Shown here piece by piece: positions 16,479 through 25,203 of a stretch of DNA of 64,000 nt. The notes below the pieces were generated by a model that saw only the letters and a program-made list of their open reading frames with translations, ran no database searches and had not been told where the DNA came from. Source of the DNA: an uncultured Flavobacteriaceae bacterium (lineage in GTDB: Bacteria; Bacteroidota; Bacteroidia; Flavobacteriales; Flavobacteriaceae); the NCBI GenBank assembly GCA_947500525.1, contig CANMSH010000002.1, forward strand, positions 434,001-498,000. Direction: 5' to 3'. Each line of letters starts with the position of its first letter. The first letter of the stretch is position 1. The position numbers and the translations under genes were made by a program.

Positions 16479-17594
16479 GTGAAAAAAATAAACTTGCAAA
16501 AAATTGAAGAATGGTATCGCCTCCATAAAGAAGAGGCTTTAGCTGGTAGATGGATTCCATTAGCCACAATCGAACCTATTATCAATGCACTTGATAGTTC
16601 GATATTCAATGTTAAAGAGCTGGGATTCTCTAGCCAAAACCGACCTATTTACAAGGTGTCTCTGGGGCACGGGAAACGTCATATTCTTATATGGTCTCAA
16701 ATGCATGGAAACGAAAGCACGGGCACAAAGGCAGTTTTCGATTTTTTTAGATTCATTAAAGAACCTGGAGAATTTAGTGATCTCGTGCAACAACTTTTAG
16801 AAAAATGCACAATCACAGTGATCCCGATGCTGAACCCTGATGGTGCCCAAGTATACACACGCGTAAATGCTGATAATATTGATTTAAACAGAGATGTTAT
16901 AGATCGAAAAGCCCCAGAAAGTGATATTTTACACAAAGTCTTAAATGAAGTGCAGCCCGAGTACTGCTTTAACTTACATGACCAACGTACTATTTTTACT
17001 GTTGGAAACACAAAGCAAACGGCCACCTTGTCTTTTTTAGCACCGTCGATTGATGTGTCTCGGGAAGTTACAGAAGGGCGAAAAAAAACGATGCGCGTTA
17101 TCGCGGCTATCAACGAAACGATGCAAGAGCTGATTCCGGGTCGAGTAGGGCGTTATACTGATGAGTTTTACCCAACCGCCACTGGAGACAATTTTGAAAA
17201 AGCCGGACACCATACAATACTCATAGAAGCCGGGCATCAAATTGATGATTATGAACGAGAACATGTTAGATATTACAACTTTATAGCCTTATTGCAAGGC
17301 ATAACCTACCTTGCATCTGACATAGAATTTTCTCATGAATCATATTTCGATATACCAAATAACACCAAGTTTTTTGTTGATGTTATCTATACCAATATTT
17401 TTATTGAAAGTGAACAAAAAACGACATCTGTAGCGACCGTTTTTAAAGAGGAACTAAAAGATGGAGAATTGCATTTTATTGAAGAGATACAGGATATTGA
17501 AGATCTTGATCTCTATGCAGCAAATACAATTGTAGATAAAAAAGGAATTCGCACTGCAAATTTGGAAACTTTAAAAAAAAATATAAATAGTTAA
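16479..17594 (+). CDS. M14-family zinc carboxypeptidase
   Basis: 371 residues from a GTG at 16479. The frame is open further upstream, but that part (HNCLLYFLFTNVN...) is non-coding in appearance and contains the operator. The zinc motif is HGNEST (HxxE), the third ligand is His in NLHDQRT, and the catalytic Glu is in ILIEAGHQ. The N-D-NIDLNRD substrate-binding segment is present. No signal peptide, so it acts in the cytoplasm, probably on small peptide or amide substrates. An Lrp/AsnC regulator follows 66 bp later. Start choice is the main uncertainty. Confidence 0.82.
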   Translation: MKKINLQKIEEWYRLHKEEALAGRWIPLATIEPIINALDSSIFNVKELGFSSQNRPIYKVSLGHGKRHILIWSQMHGNESTGTKAVFDFFRFIKEPGEFSDLVQQLLEKCTITVIPMLNPDGAQVYTRVNADNIDLNRDVIDRKAPESDILHKVLNEVQPEYCFNLHDQRTIFTVGNTKQTATLSFLAPSIDVSREVTEGRKKTMRVIAAINETMQELIPGRVGRYTDEFYPTATGDNFEKAGHHTILIEAGHQIDDYEREHVRYYNFIALLQGITYLASDIEFSHESYFDIPNNTKFFVDVIYTNIFIESEQKTTSVATVFKEELKDGELHFIEEIQDIEDLDLYAANTIVDKKGIRTANLETLKKNINS

Positions 17595-17660
17595 AAATTT
17601 TATTGTTTAGTTTATAAAAAATTAGGACTTTTACTTTTAAATTATGTAAATAATGTAATT

Positions 17661-18146
17661 ATGCCAAAATTCAAACTCGACGAAATCGATCATCAAATAC
17701 TAGATATACTTATTGAGAATGCAAGAACCCCTTTTACCGATATTGCTAAAAAATTATTGGTTTCGGCAGGTACAATTCATGTACGTGTTAAAAAAATGGA
17801 GGAAGAAGGCGTAATCAAAGGCTCTACACTTACAGTAGATTATGATAAAATGGGGTATACCTTTATTGCTTATGTAGGTGTTCTACTAGAAAACTCTTCA
17901 TTAACAACAACGGTAATTAACAAGTTACAAGCAATTCCAGAAGTTACAGTAGCACATTTAACAACAGGAAAATTCACTGTTTTCTGTAAATTAAGAGCGC
18001 GAGGCACGAAACACGCAAAAGACATCATATTTGAAATTGATAATATTGGTGGGGTTCAAAGAACCGAAACGTCTATTTCTTTAGAAGAAGTGATTAATGA
18101 TAAAAAACGCTTAATGCATACCATCTTTAATGATTTTAAAATATAG
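17661..18146 (+). CDS. Lrp/AsnC-family transcriptional regulator
   Basis: 161 residues: N-terminal winged HTH (LDEIDHQILDILIENARTPFTDIAKKLLVSAGTIHVRVKKMEEEGVI) and a C-terminal RAM/ACT-like effector domain (FIAYVGVLLENSS ... VAHLTTGKFTVFCKLRARG ... GGVQRTETSISLEE). Full length. Such regulators respond to amino acids; the neighbouring peptidase and branched-chain-type dehydrogenase would fit amino-acid catabolism. A good terminator follows. Confidence 0.92.
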   Translation: MPKFKLDEIDHQILDILIENARTPFTDIAKKLLVSAGTIHVRVKKMEEEGVIKGSTLTVDYDKMGYTFIAYVGVLLENSSLTTTVINKLQAIPEVTVAHLTTGKFTVFCKLRARGTKHAKDIIFEIDNIGGVQRTETSISLEEVINDKKRLMHTIFNDFKI

Positions 18147-18169
18147 AGCGTTATAAATGTATAAAACAC

Positions 18170-18201
18170 ATCTCCTTCATTTTCAGAAGGAGATTTTTTT
18201 T
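18170..18201 (+). terminator. Rho-independent terminator after the Lrp gene
   Basis: The 9-bp stem ATCTCCTTC/GAAGGAGAT with loop ATTTTCA ends in an eight-T tract that begins with the last base of the stem. Confidence 0.93.
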
Positions 18202-18269
18202 GTTTTAAATTCATAAAACATCTAAATATTTAGCTATTTTTAGTTTCTAATTTATGCCATATCCCGTAC

Positions 18270-20243
18270 ATGAAATTTAGCAAAAAGAAATTGAGTGAAG
18301 CGACCCTCCTCAAATTGTACAAAAATCTATTAAAACCAAGAATGATAGAGGAGAAGATGCTTATCTTACTCCGTCAAGGAAAAATTTCTAAATGGTTTTC
18401 AGGGATTGGCCAAGAAGCCATTGCTATAGGAGTGGCAAATTCGCTATCTAAAGATGAGTATATTTTGCCGATGCATAGAAATTTAGGGGTTTTTACTACA
18501 CGAGAAATCCCTTTATATCGTTTGTTTGCCCAGTGGCAAGGCAAGGCTAGTGGCTTCACTAAAGGAAGAGATCGAAGTTTTCACTTCGGAACGCAAGAAT
18601 ACAATATTGTGGGTATGATCTCACATTTAGGACCTCAGTTTGGTGTTGCTGACGGCATTGCCCTTGGTAATTTATTAAAGAAAAACAATCAGGTATGCGC
18701 AGTTTTTACGGGTGAAGGCGGCACCAGTGAAGGCGATATACATGAAGCTTTAAATGTTGCTTCTGTTTGGAGTTTGCCAGTGTTATTTTGTATTGAAAAT
18801 AACGGCTATGGTTTATCAACACCGACTTCAGAACAATACAACTGTAAGAATTTAGCCGACAGGGCTTCAGGCTACGGGATGGAATCTCATATCATAGATG
18901 GTAATAACGTATTAGATGTTTATGAGAAGGTAAATAGCTTGGTGAAGAGTATGCGCAAGCGACCAAGACCTGTGTTTATTGAATTTAAAACATTTAGGAT
19001 GCGTGGGCATGAAGAGGCGAGCGGCACGAAGTATGTTCCGCAAGAATTAATGGAGAAATGGGCAGCTAAAGACCCTATAGAGCACTACCAGAAGTTTTTA
19101 TTAGATGAAGAAATCTTAACAGAAGAACGTATTACAAACATCAAGAGAGAATTAGCTGCAGAAATAGATGAGCATTGGGCAAAAGCCAACAGCGAGGCGC
19201 TTATTGAATCAGATGAATCTAACGAATTAAATGATGTATTTCAAAGTACTGACAATGCTATAATTACACACAATAGTTCTACTCAGGATATACGCTTTAT
19301 AGATGCAATTTCCGAGGGCTTACGGCAAGCAATGCAAAAACACAATGACATGGTCATCATGGGGCAAGACATTGCAGAATATGGTGGTGTTTTCAAGATC
19401 ACGGACGGGTTCGTAGAGTTGTTTGGTAAAGAACGTGTGCGGAATACACCTATTTGCGAATCGGCCATTGTATCAGCAGCATATGGATTGTCTATTAATG
19501 GTATAAAATCGGTTGTAGAGATGCAATTTGCCGATTTTGTGTCCTCTGGCTTCAACCCAATCGTGAATCTCTTGGCCAAATCGCATTATCGATGGAATCA
19601 AAACGCAGATGTGGTAATTCGAATGCCTTGCGGTGGAGGCGTAGGAGCGGGGCCATTTCATAGTCAAACAAATGAAGCTTGGTTTACCAAGACCCCTGGG
19701 CTAAAAGTAGTATATCCGGCGTTTCCTTATGACGCGAAAGGTTTATTGGCTATGGCCATTGATGACCCAAATCCTGTTTTGTTTTTCGAGCACAAAGGTT
19801 TGTATCGAAGCATACGCCAAGAAGTACCTACCGATTACTATACTTTACCGTTAGGTAAAGCAAGTCTATTACAAGAAGGAACATCAATCACTGTTATAGC
19901 TTACGGAGCAGCAGTACACTGGATAGTAGAATTGAATGAACAAGAACCAATTGACGCCGATATTATTGATTTAAGATGCCTGCAACCTTTAGACATTGAA
20001 ATGATCTATGCAAGTGTTAAAAAAACCGGAAAAGTACTACTTGTACAAGAAGATTCTATGTTTGGTGGTATTGCCAGTGACATTTCTTCTATGATTCATG
20101 AAAATTGCTTTGAATATCTAGACGCACCAGTAAAACGTGTTGCAAGTTTAGAAACGCCTATTCCTTTTCAATCGGAACTAGAGTCACAATACCTTGCTAA
20201 AAATAGATTGAAACAAGCACTTACTGATGTGCTTGAATATTGA
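18270..20243 (+). CDS. Thiamine-dependent 2-oxoacid dehydrogenase E1, fused alpha and beta subunits
   Basis: 657 residues. The alpha half (about 1-330) carries the ThDP motif GEGGTSEGDIHEALNVASVW ... NNGYG and HRNLG/FHFGT substrate-channel features. The beta half (about 345-657) starts RFIDAISEGLRQAMQKHNDMVIMGQDIAEYGGVF and includes PCGGGVGAGPFHSQ and RQEVP. Fused E1 subunits of this kind are typical of Bacteroidota and usually act on branched-chain 2-oxoacids (bkd type) or pyruvate; the substrate cannot be decided. E2 and E3 are not in the window. It follows an Lrp regulator and its terminator. Confidence 0.9.
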   Translation: MKFSKKKLSEATLLKLYKNLLKPRMIEEKMLILLRQGKISKWFSGIGQEAIAIGVANSLSKDEYILPMHRNLGVFTTREIPLYRLFAQWQGKASGFTKGRDRSFHFGTQEYNIVGMISHLGPQFGVADGIALGNLLKKNNQVCAVFTGEGGTSEGDIHEALNVASVWSLPVLFCIENNGYGLSTPTSEQYNCKNLADRASGYGMESHIIDGNNVLDVYEKVNSLVKSMRKRPRPVFIEFKTFRMRGHEEASGTKYVPQELMEKWAAKDPIEHYQKFLLDEEILTEERITNIKRELAAEIDEHWAKANSEALIESDESNELNDVFQSTDNAIITHNSSTQDIRFIDAISEGLRQAMQKHNDMVIMGQDIAEYGGVFKITDGFVELFGKERVRNTPICESAIVSAAYGLSINGIKSVVEMQFADFVSSGFNPIVNLLAKSHYRWNQNADVVIRMPCGGGVGAGPFHSQTNEAWFTKTPGLKVVYPAFPYDAKGLLAMAIDDPNPVLFFEHKGLYRSIRQEVPTDYYTLPLGKASLLQEGTSITVIAYGAAVHWIVELNEQEPIDADIIDLRCLQPLDIEMIYASVKKTGKVLLVQEDSMFGGIASDISSMIHENCFEYLDAPVKRVASLETPIPFQSELESQYLAKNRLKQALTDVLEY

Positions 20244-20352
20244 GAAAATGCACTTTTTATGGTGTCAACATTGATTCCGAATGTCAGGCAGATTTTAAAA
20301 CATTTCATATGAATAAATTTTAACTCCAAACAAATCTAGCAAAACGATTTCT

Positions 20353-20360
20353 TATATTTG
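20353..20360 (+). promoter_or_regulatory. -7 promoter element
   Basis: TATATTTG is a perfect TAnnTTTG match upstream of the Dabb-domain gene; transcription would start near 20366. No convincing -33 TTG at the expected distance. Confidence 0.5.
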
Positions 20361-20419
20361 TTCAGATTAATTTTCAATAAAAAAAAACACTTTTATTTTT
20401 CACTATTTTCACTTTATTT

Positions 20420-20770
20420 ATGAGTTGTTCTAAAAACGAAAAGGTCTTACCAGGTAATTTTGCACATACTGTTTATTTTTGGTTAAAGAATCCTTCAAAC
20501 GAAGCCGATAGGCTCGCATTTGAAACTTCTTTAAAGAAATTTATAGACCATTCGCCCGAAATTCAAACAAAACATATTGGATTGCCCGCTAAAACTGATC
20601 GTGAGGTGATTGATAATACATATACGTATAGTTTGCTACTTACTTTTGCAAATAAAGCGGATCAAGATAGGTATCAAGAAGACCCTAATCATAAAAAGTT
20701 TATTGAAGAATCTTCTGCGCTTTGGACGAAGGTAGTGGTATATGACTCTCAAAATACATACAAAAAATAA
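20420..20770 (+). CDS. Dabb-family (stress-responsive alpha/beta barrel) protein with a disrupted lipoprotein signal
   Basis: 116 residues from the only normal start. The Dabb fold is indicated by GNFAHTVYFWLKNPSNEADRLAFETSLKKF and YTYSLLLTFANKADQDRYQEDPNHKKFIEE. The annotated start gives MSCSKNEK, but the same frame continues upstream for 13 codons as KKTLLFFTIFTLF, a textbook lipoprotein signal leading to lipobox FMSC, before a TAA at 20378. No ATG, GTG or TTG exists in that stretch. A run of nine A (20379-20387) sits at its beginning: with ten A, a frame from a TTG at 20358 would join. The native protein is therefore probably a lipoprotein whose start is lost, uses a rare codon, or depends on slippage. 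Confidence 0.75.
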   Translation: MSCSKNEKVLPGNFAHTVYFWLKNPSNEADRLAFETSLKKFIDHSPEIQTKHIGLPAKTDREVIDNTYTYSLLLTFANKADQDRYQEDPNHKKFIEESSALWTKVVVYDSQNTYKK

Positions 20771-20781
20771 ATAACTAAATA

Positions 20782-20928
20782 TTAAGTTCTTACGCTGCTA
20801 TTATTAAATCAATACTTGAAGATTTGGCAGGTAATAATTTCAATCATGCATTTGATGTCGATTTAAAAGATGTACAATCCAAAGTATCAGATGACATAGT
20901 TAAGAAGCGTTCATTTCGTATCGAATAA
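20782..20928 (+). pseudogene. Coding-like remnant without a start
   Basis: A 48-codon open stretch reads as protein: SYAAIIKSILEDLAGNNF, then NHAFDVDLKDVQSKVSDD, then IVKKRSFRIE and a stop. It is preceded by a stop and has no ATG, GTG or TTG. Amino-acid composition looks like a real C-terminal fragment. I do not recognise the parent family. Confidence 0.35.
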
Positions 20929-20988
20929 TTTTTTAAAAGTGTATCTTAGTACGAGTTTAAATGAACATAATAAACCCGATTCTATAGT

Positions 20989-21354
20989 ATGGTTGAAAAA
21001 ATACATTGGGACAAAGTGCCTACCGAACAAGTAACGCCAAAAATGGAGCGTAAAATTGTCTATGGTGAGAATGTAATGATTGCTAGAATGAAATTTAAAG
21101 GTGGATTTTTAGTGCCCTTGCATAGTCATATCAATGAGCAAATTACTCAGGTTATTTCTGGAACAATTCGCTTTTGGTTCGGAGAAGATAAAGCGCAAGT
21201 CATGGATCTAAACGCAGGTGAAGTTGTTGTTATTCCACCTAATCTACCGCATGAGGCTTTAATGATTGGTGATGTAGAAGAAATAGATACTTGGGCACCA
21301 ATACGCGAAGATTGGTTAGATGGCTCAGATTTATATTTAAGAAATAGCAAGTAA
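20989..21354 (+). CDS. Single-domain cupin protein
   Basis: 121 residues forming one small beta-barrel cupin. Motif 1 is VPLHSHINEQITQVISGTI and motif 2 is AGEVVVIPPNLPHEA, so the metal ligands (two His, Glu, third His) are intact. Without a partner domain the reaction cannot be assigned; such proteins include isomerases, dioxygenases and sensors. Cytoplasmic. No obvious operon partner. Confidence 0.85.
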   Translation: MVEKIHWDKVPTEQVTPKMERKIVYGENVMIARMKFKGGFLVPLHSHINEQITQVISGTIRFWFGEDKAQVMDLNAGEVVVIPPNLPHEALMIGDVEEIDTWAPIREDWLDGSDLYLRNSK

Positions 21355-21434
21355 CTCCTTCATCGTTTTTTTCTTTAAAATGTAATTTTTTGTATATTTA
21401 AATCAACTTAAAAAATTCATTAATACCCCGAAAA

Positions 21435-21932
21435 ATGATTAGAAAAATATTGATTGTATTACTCATAGCTTTTGTGATTATACAGTTTTTTAGACCCGAG
21501 CTCAATAATTCGAATGATAATACCTACGCCATGGTTACCAAATATGAAATTCCTGAAAAGGTGCAAACTATTTTAGATGCCGCCTGTATGGACTGTCATT
21601 CAAACAATACGAACTACCCTTGGTATTCTAAAATACAACCGGTGGCTTGGTGGCTCGATGATCATATTCAACACGGTAAGGGTGATTTGAATTTTTCGAA
21701 GTTTACACATCGTCGTCTTGGTATTCAAAACCATAAATTTGAAGAAATTGTAGAAATGGTAGAGGAACATGAAATGCCCATACCTTCGTATACTTATTTA
21801 GGCCTTCACAGCGAAGCAAAACTTTCAGATGAGCAACGTAAGACACTTACTGACTGGGCAAAAAATCAGATGGAGAAACTAAAACATGCATATCCCGCTG
21901 ACAGCTTGGTATTGCGACGACGTAAGAATTAA
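21435..21932 (+). CDS. Haem-binding domain (PF14376-like) protein
   Basis: 165 residues: an N-terminal anchor helix (about 3-19) then a small haem domain with CMDCH (about 51-55), SNNTNYPWYSKIQPVAWWLDDHI and RKTLTDWAKNQ. This matches the 'haem_bd' family, exported monohaem proteins of Bacteroidota. Periplasmic side expected. A DUF6090 gene follows after 5 bp, so the two are probably co-transcribed. A near -7 element TATATTTA lies about 40 bp upstream. Confidence 0.85.
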   Translation: MIRKILIVLLIAFVIIQFFRPELNNSNDNTYAMVTKYEIPEKVQTILDAACMDCHSNNTNYPWYSKIQPVAWWLDDHIQHGKGDLNFSKFTHRRLGIQNHKFEEIVEMVEEHEMPIPSYTYLGLHSEAKLSDEQRKTLTDWAKNQMEKLKHAYPADSLVLRRRKN

Positions 21933-21937
21933 TTCAC

Positions 21938-22648
21938 ATGAAAATATTTAATAGGCAGCGCATGAATTTGTTTCAGGGGAAACGGATTCAAAAGTATATG
22001 TTGTATGCTTTTGGCGAAATTATATTGGTCGTTGTAGGGATTTTAATCGCCGTAGGCATCAATCAATACAATCAAAAAAAACAATTGGACAATGCGAATG
22101 CTGAATTGGAAAAACAGGTCATTGCCCAATTAGAAGATGACATTTTAGAAATAGAGCGTTATCAAAAAGAATTAGACACGCTACAGCATAGTTATTTGAA
22201 GGTACTAAACAGGCCTTATGACACTACTAAAGTACCAAGCGGAAGTATTATTGGAACAATTCTGCTTCAGGTGAGTACAATTACGCTGAATAGCAAAGTG
22301 ATTAATTTTATTGATAATGCTGCACTAAACAATAGCCGTGTATCGCAAGATCTAATCGATATAAGTAGTATGTATAAAATATATATGAAAGAAATTGGAG
22401 ATACTGAAGTTGTGATTTTTGATGCCCTGGTAAAAAATTTAAAAGAGATTGAATCAACACAAGATTGGTACGTTGAATTTATTACAGATTTTAAATGTAA
22501 AAATGATTGCATTAATTTCTTATTAAATGATCAACAACATAAAGCACGCATGGCCTCACTACGTTTTTTATATGTAAATGGTTATGGTGGTATTATTGAT
22601 GCGTTAAAGAATGACTTACAAGAGGCCTTAGATGAATTAACAACCTAA
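21938..22648 (+). CDS. DUF6090-like single-pass membrane protein
   Basis: 236 residues. The N-terminus has the family signature KRIQKYMLYAFGEIILVVVG followed by ILIAVGINQYNQ, with one membrane helix at about 22-41, then a long helical extracytoplasmic region with coiled-coil character (about 45-90). Very common in Flavobacteriia, often in multiple copies, function unknown. It sits 5 bp after the haem-binding gene. Confidence 0.82.
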   Translation: MKIFNRQRMNLFQGKRIQKYMLYAFGEIILVVVGILIAVGINQYNQKKQLDNANAELEKQVIAQLEDDILEIERYQKELDTLQHSYLKVLNRPYDTTKVPSGSIIGTILLQVSTITLNSKVINFIDNAALNNSRVSQDLIDISSMYKIYMKEIGDTEVVIFDALVKNLKEIESTQDWYVEFITDFKCKNDCINFLLNDQQHKARMASLRFLYVNGYGGIIDALKNDLQEALDELTT

Positions 22649-22727
22649 AATGGTTACACAATTCTCAATTCATCTATCTATTTCTACAATTCAGTTTGTT
22701 TTTTATGATTACTTGTATTTTGCAGTC

Positions 22728-22735
22728 TACATTTG
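22728..22735 (+). promoter_or_regulatory. -7 promoter element of the S41-TPR gene
   Basis: TACATTTG matches the consensus perfectly and lies 34 bp before the ATG at 22769. It overlaps an upstream in-frame TTG and so rules that start out. Confidence 0.6.
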
Positions 22736-22768
22736 ACGCAACAAATACATCATTTAAAATTAACACCA

Positions 22769-24436
22769 ATGAAAACCTATATTTCTTTTCTAATTTCACT
22801 AGTCATATGTCTTACACATATTGTATCTATTTCTAATGTACATGCGCAAAAAGAGCTATCTGCAAAACAATGGCAAGACGATTTAAAATTTTTACAAACA
22901 ACAGTACACAACGACTATCCTTTTTTATTTAAAAAAGTATCAGCCACCGATTTCGATGTTGCTGTTGACAAGTTATATGAAGAAATTCCTTCGTTAGATG
23001 CTCATGAAATACCCGTAGCGTTGGCCCGTATGGTATCAATGTTTAAATATGGGCATACACAAATAACCTTTTACGATGTAGCCAAAAGAGGCGTACTGCC
23101 CGTAAACTTGTATCATTTTAATGATGGAGTTTATATTGAAGGGGTATTAAAAGGATATGAAAAGGTACTGGGTGCAAAGGTGATAAAAGTAGGAGATAAA
23201 CCCGTAGTAGAAGCTTTAGCCTTCATAAAACCGGTAGTTCCGGTAGAAAACGAAAGTTATTTTAAAGCTTATGGTTTGCGTTTTTTGACCGCTCCAGATG
23301 TTTTGCATGCGCAAGGTGTAATTGCAAACAAATCGAATACAGTGACAATGAGATTGGAAAAGGGGGGAAGGACCTTCGATTATGAATTTCCTATGATTGG
23401 ATTGAAAGACAAGCCGCGATATTTTAATTTCACCTTGCCAACAGATTCTTGGATAACCGCAAGAGATACCACTCAAACACCCTTGTATTTAAAGCATCTA
23501 AACGATAAACTTTATTATTTTGAACAGTTAGCTGGCACAAAAACAGTATATGTTCGACAAAGTTCTGTTTTTAATGACAAAGATGAATCGCTGAGAGATT
23601 TTTACAAACGTTTATTTACCTATATCGATACAAACAATATTGATAAACTTGTTTATGATGTACGTTTAAACGGAGGTGGTAATAATTATAACAATATCTT
23701 TTTGATAAAAGAGCTTATGGCCAGGCCAAAAATCAATAAAAAAGGGCATTTCTTTTTTATCATTGGGCGCGATACGTTCTCGGCATGTCAAAATTTAACC
23801 AATGAAATTGAGCGCTATACAGAAGCTATATTACTAGGTGAGCCAACTGCCGAGAATGTAAATTTCTACGGAGACAACCGTAAGTTGATGCTACCAAATA
23901 GTAAGATAAATGCTTATTTGTCATATGCCTGGTGGCAGGATAGTGCACCATGGGAAAACAGAGACGCTACATTACCAAATATTGCTGTAGACACGAGTTT
24001 TGACCAGTATAAAACAAATCAAGACCCTGTCTTGCAAGCAGCGTTAAACTATACCGATGATGGATTTATTCTAAAACCTATGGAGCATCTTACTGAATTA
24101 TTCCTCGCGGGCAATTATGAGCAATTAAAGAAGGATGCTACATCTATAAATAATAATCCGAAATATAAATATTACGATTTTGAAAATGAATTCAGTAAAG
24201 CTGCACATCGATTAATTGGTGGTGGTCATCAGCAGGCGGGACTTTTTATTTTTGACCTCGTGGCGGAGTTAAATCCTAAATCAGCAACGGCGTTATACAA
24301 TTTGGCCAATTTACAGGTAGAAATGAAGCAATTGGAGAAGGCCAAAATAGGGTTTCAAAAAATCATTGCCTTAGATGCCAACAGTTCTTTGGGTAAGATT
24401 GCGAAGCGACGTTTGTTAGCACTAAATAAGAACTAA
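22769..24436 (+). CDS. S41-family peptidase with C-terminal TPR region
   Basis: 555 residues from the ATG at 22769, chosen because a perfect -7 box ends at 22735. Signal peptide to about residue 27 (NVHAQ). The N-terminal helical cap is followed by a PDZ-like section (GAKVIKVGDKPV) and the S41 core: DVRLNGGGNNYNN and nucleophile Ser in GRDTFSACQNLT. The expected downstream Lys/Glu region is GEPTAENVNFYGD, where Lys is not obvious. The last about 90 residues are TPR-like (SATALYNLANLQVEMKQLEKAKIGFQKII). Peptidase-like activity is plausible, but the catalytic set looks incomplete. Confidence 0.8.
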   Translation: MKTYISFLISLVICLTHIVSISNVHAQKELSAKQWQDDLKFLQTTVHNDYPFLFKKVSATDFDVAVDKLYEEIPSLDAHEIPVALARMVSMFKYGHTQITFYDVAKRGVLPVNLYHFNDGVYIEGVLKGYEKVLGAKVIKVGDKPVVEALAFIKPVVPVENESYFKAYGLRFLTAPDVLHAQGVIANKSNTVTMRLEKGGRTFDYEFPMIGLKDKPRYFNFTLPTDSWITARDTTQTPLYLKHLNDKLYYFEQLAGTKTVYVRQSSVFNDKDESLRDFYKRLFTYIDTNNIDKLVYDVRLNGGGNNYNNIFLIKELMARPKINKKGHFFFIIGRDTFSACQNLTNEIERYTEAILLGEPTAENVNFYGDNRKLMLPNSKINAYLSYAWWQDSAPWENRDATLPNIAVDTSFDQYKTNQDPVLQAALNYTDDGFILKPMEHLTELFLAGNYEQLKKDATSINNNPKYKYYDFENEFSKAAHRLIGGGHQQAGLFIFDLVAELNPKSATALYNLANLQVEMKQLEKAKIGFQKIIALDANSSLGKIAKRRLLALNKN

Positions 24437-24574
24437 TTTGATGCCTATAGAAGTGGTATTTTTTACTATGTAGAAGACGAACAAATGGGTTTTCTATAGA
24501 TTACGATATACTAATTTGATTACTAATTCGTTCTAGATTAAGCCTTTAGATTAACCGAATTAAAGCCAAACCCT

Positions 24575-24757
24575 ATGAAAGAACACGCGTTTAATTGCCC
24601 GTATTGCTACAGTGATGTTTCCACTTGGGTCGAAACAGATCAGTTTAAACAGCAGTTTATAGAAAATTGTGTAGAATGTCGTAATCCATTAGAGATGATT
24701 ATAGACTGCATGTATGGCAGTATCAATAATGTGATGATCAATCCGATTGCACAGTAA
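24575..24757 (+). CDS. Small CPxCG-type cysteine-rich protein
   Basis: 60 residues with two cysteine pairs, CPYC (9-12) and CVEC (32-35), spaced as a zinc ribbon; the family is known as CPXCG-motif proteins. CPYCYSD replaces the usual CPxCGE. Probably a zinc-binding cytoplasmic protein of unknown role. A non-coding region of about 450 bp with repeats follows. Confidence 0.8.
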   Translation: MKEHAFNCPYCYSDVSTWVETDQFKQQFIENCVECRNPLEMIIDCMYGSINNVMINPIAQ

Positions 24758-24825
24758 ATTTTATTCGATTTCTTTTTTTATCCAAGTATTAGGAAGCCCT
24801 TAGTATTTTTACAACTTCTATTGAA

Positions 24826-24876
24826 AACATACTTTCTGTAAACAATTAGATCCTCAGGATGATAGATCTTAGATAC
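24826..24876. repeat. Direct repeat, copy 1
   Basis: Begins AACATACT-TCT and ends ATGAT-GATCTTAGATAC. The last 28 bases (24849-24876) match copy 2 at 25 of 28 positions; the first part is more diverged. The core ATCCT-C-AGGAT is itself an inverted repeat. Confidence 0.7.
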
Positions 24877-24949
24877 AATACGTACTTAATGTCTTAGAGT
24901 TAACTCTAGATATGAACTGAAAACCCTCGCGCCAGCTGGCCCATTCACT

Positions 24950-24974
24950 AAATTAGTCCACTGGGCTAATTTTT
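24950..24974 (+). terminator. Hairpin with T-run in the gene-free region
   Basis: AAATTAGTCC pairs with GGGCTAATTT (one G-T pair) around a 3-nt loop, followed by a T5 run. It would terminate plus-strand transcription from the CPxCG gene or from an unannotated RNA. Confidence 0.55.
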
Positions 24975-24991
24975 AACGCTCTGTCCTATTT

Positions 24992-25041
24992 AACATACTA
25001 TCTAAGTAGCAATGATCCTGTGGATGATTGATCTTAGATAC
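24992..25041. repeat. Direct repeat, copy 2
   Basis: Second copy, 166 bp downstream of the first, same orientation; core GATCCTGTGGATGATTGATC, then TTAGATAC. Confidence 0.7.
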
Positions 25042-25203
25042 GGAGTATAACGAGAAAGGACATTGGTTTTGAAATACTCTATTTAACATAATATAAATTA
25101 TAGTACACTTTTGATTATGGATTGCAAGTGGCTGATTCATAACCAAAAGTTTCTACATCGATATTAATAATGATTCGTTTTTCAAATCTACACAAGTTCT
25201 ATT

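Larger units (their letters stand above)
24758..25203. other. 446-bp gene-free region with repeats and a hairpin
   Basis: No convincing coding frame. It contains two copies of a roughly 50-bp direct repeat (24826-24876 and 24992-25041), a perfect 10-bp palindrome GCCAGCTGGC (24931-24940) and a terminator-like hairpin (24950-24974). Could hold an unrecognised small RNA or a regulatory element. Confidence 0.6.

Noticed and set aside
16697..17113. A 138-codon minus-strand frame inside the M14 carboxypeptidase
   Set aside because: The plus strand carries all catalytic motifs of M14; the reverse frame has no recognisable features.
24758..25203. A hidden tRNA or rRNA fragment in the gene-free region
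   Set aside because: No cloverleaf, T-loop or conserved rRNA segment could be recognised.
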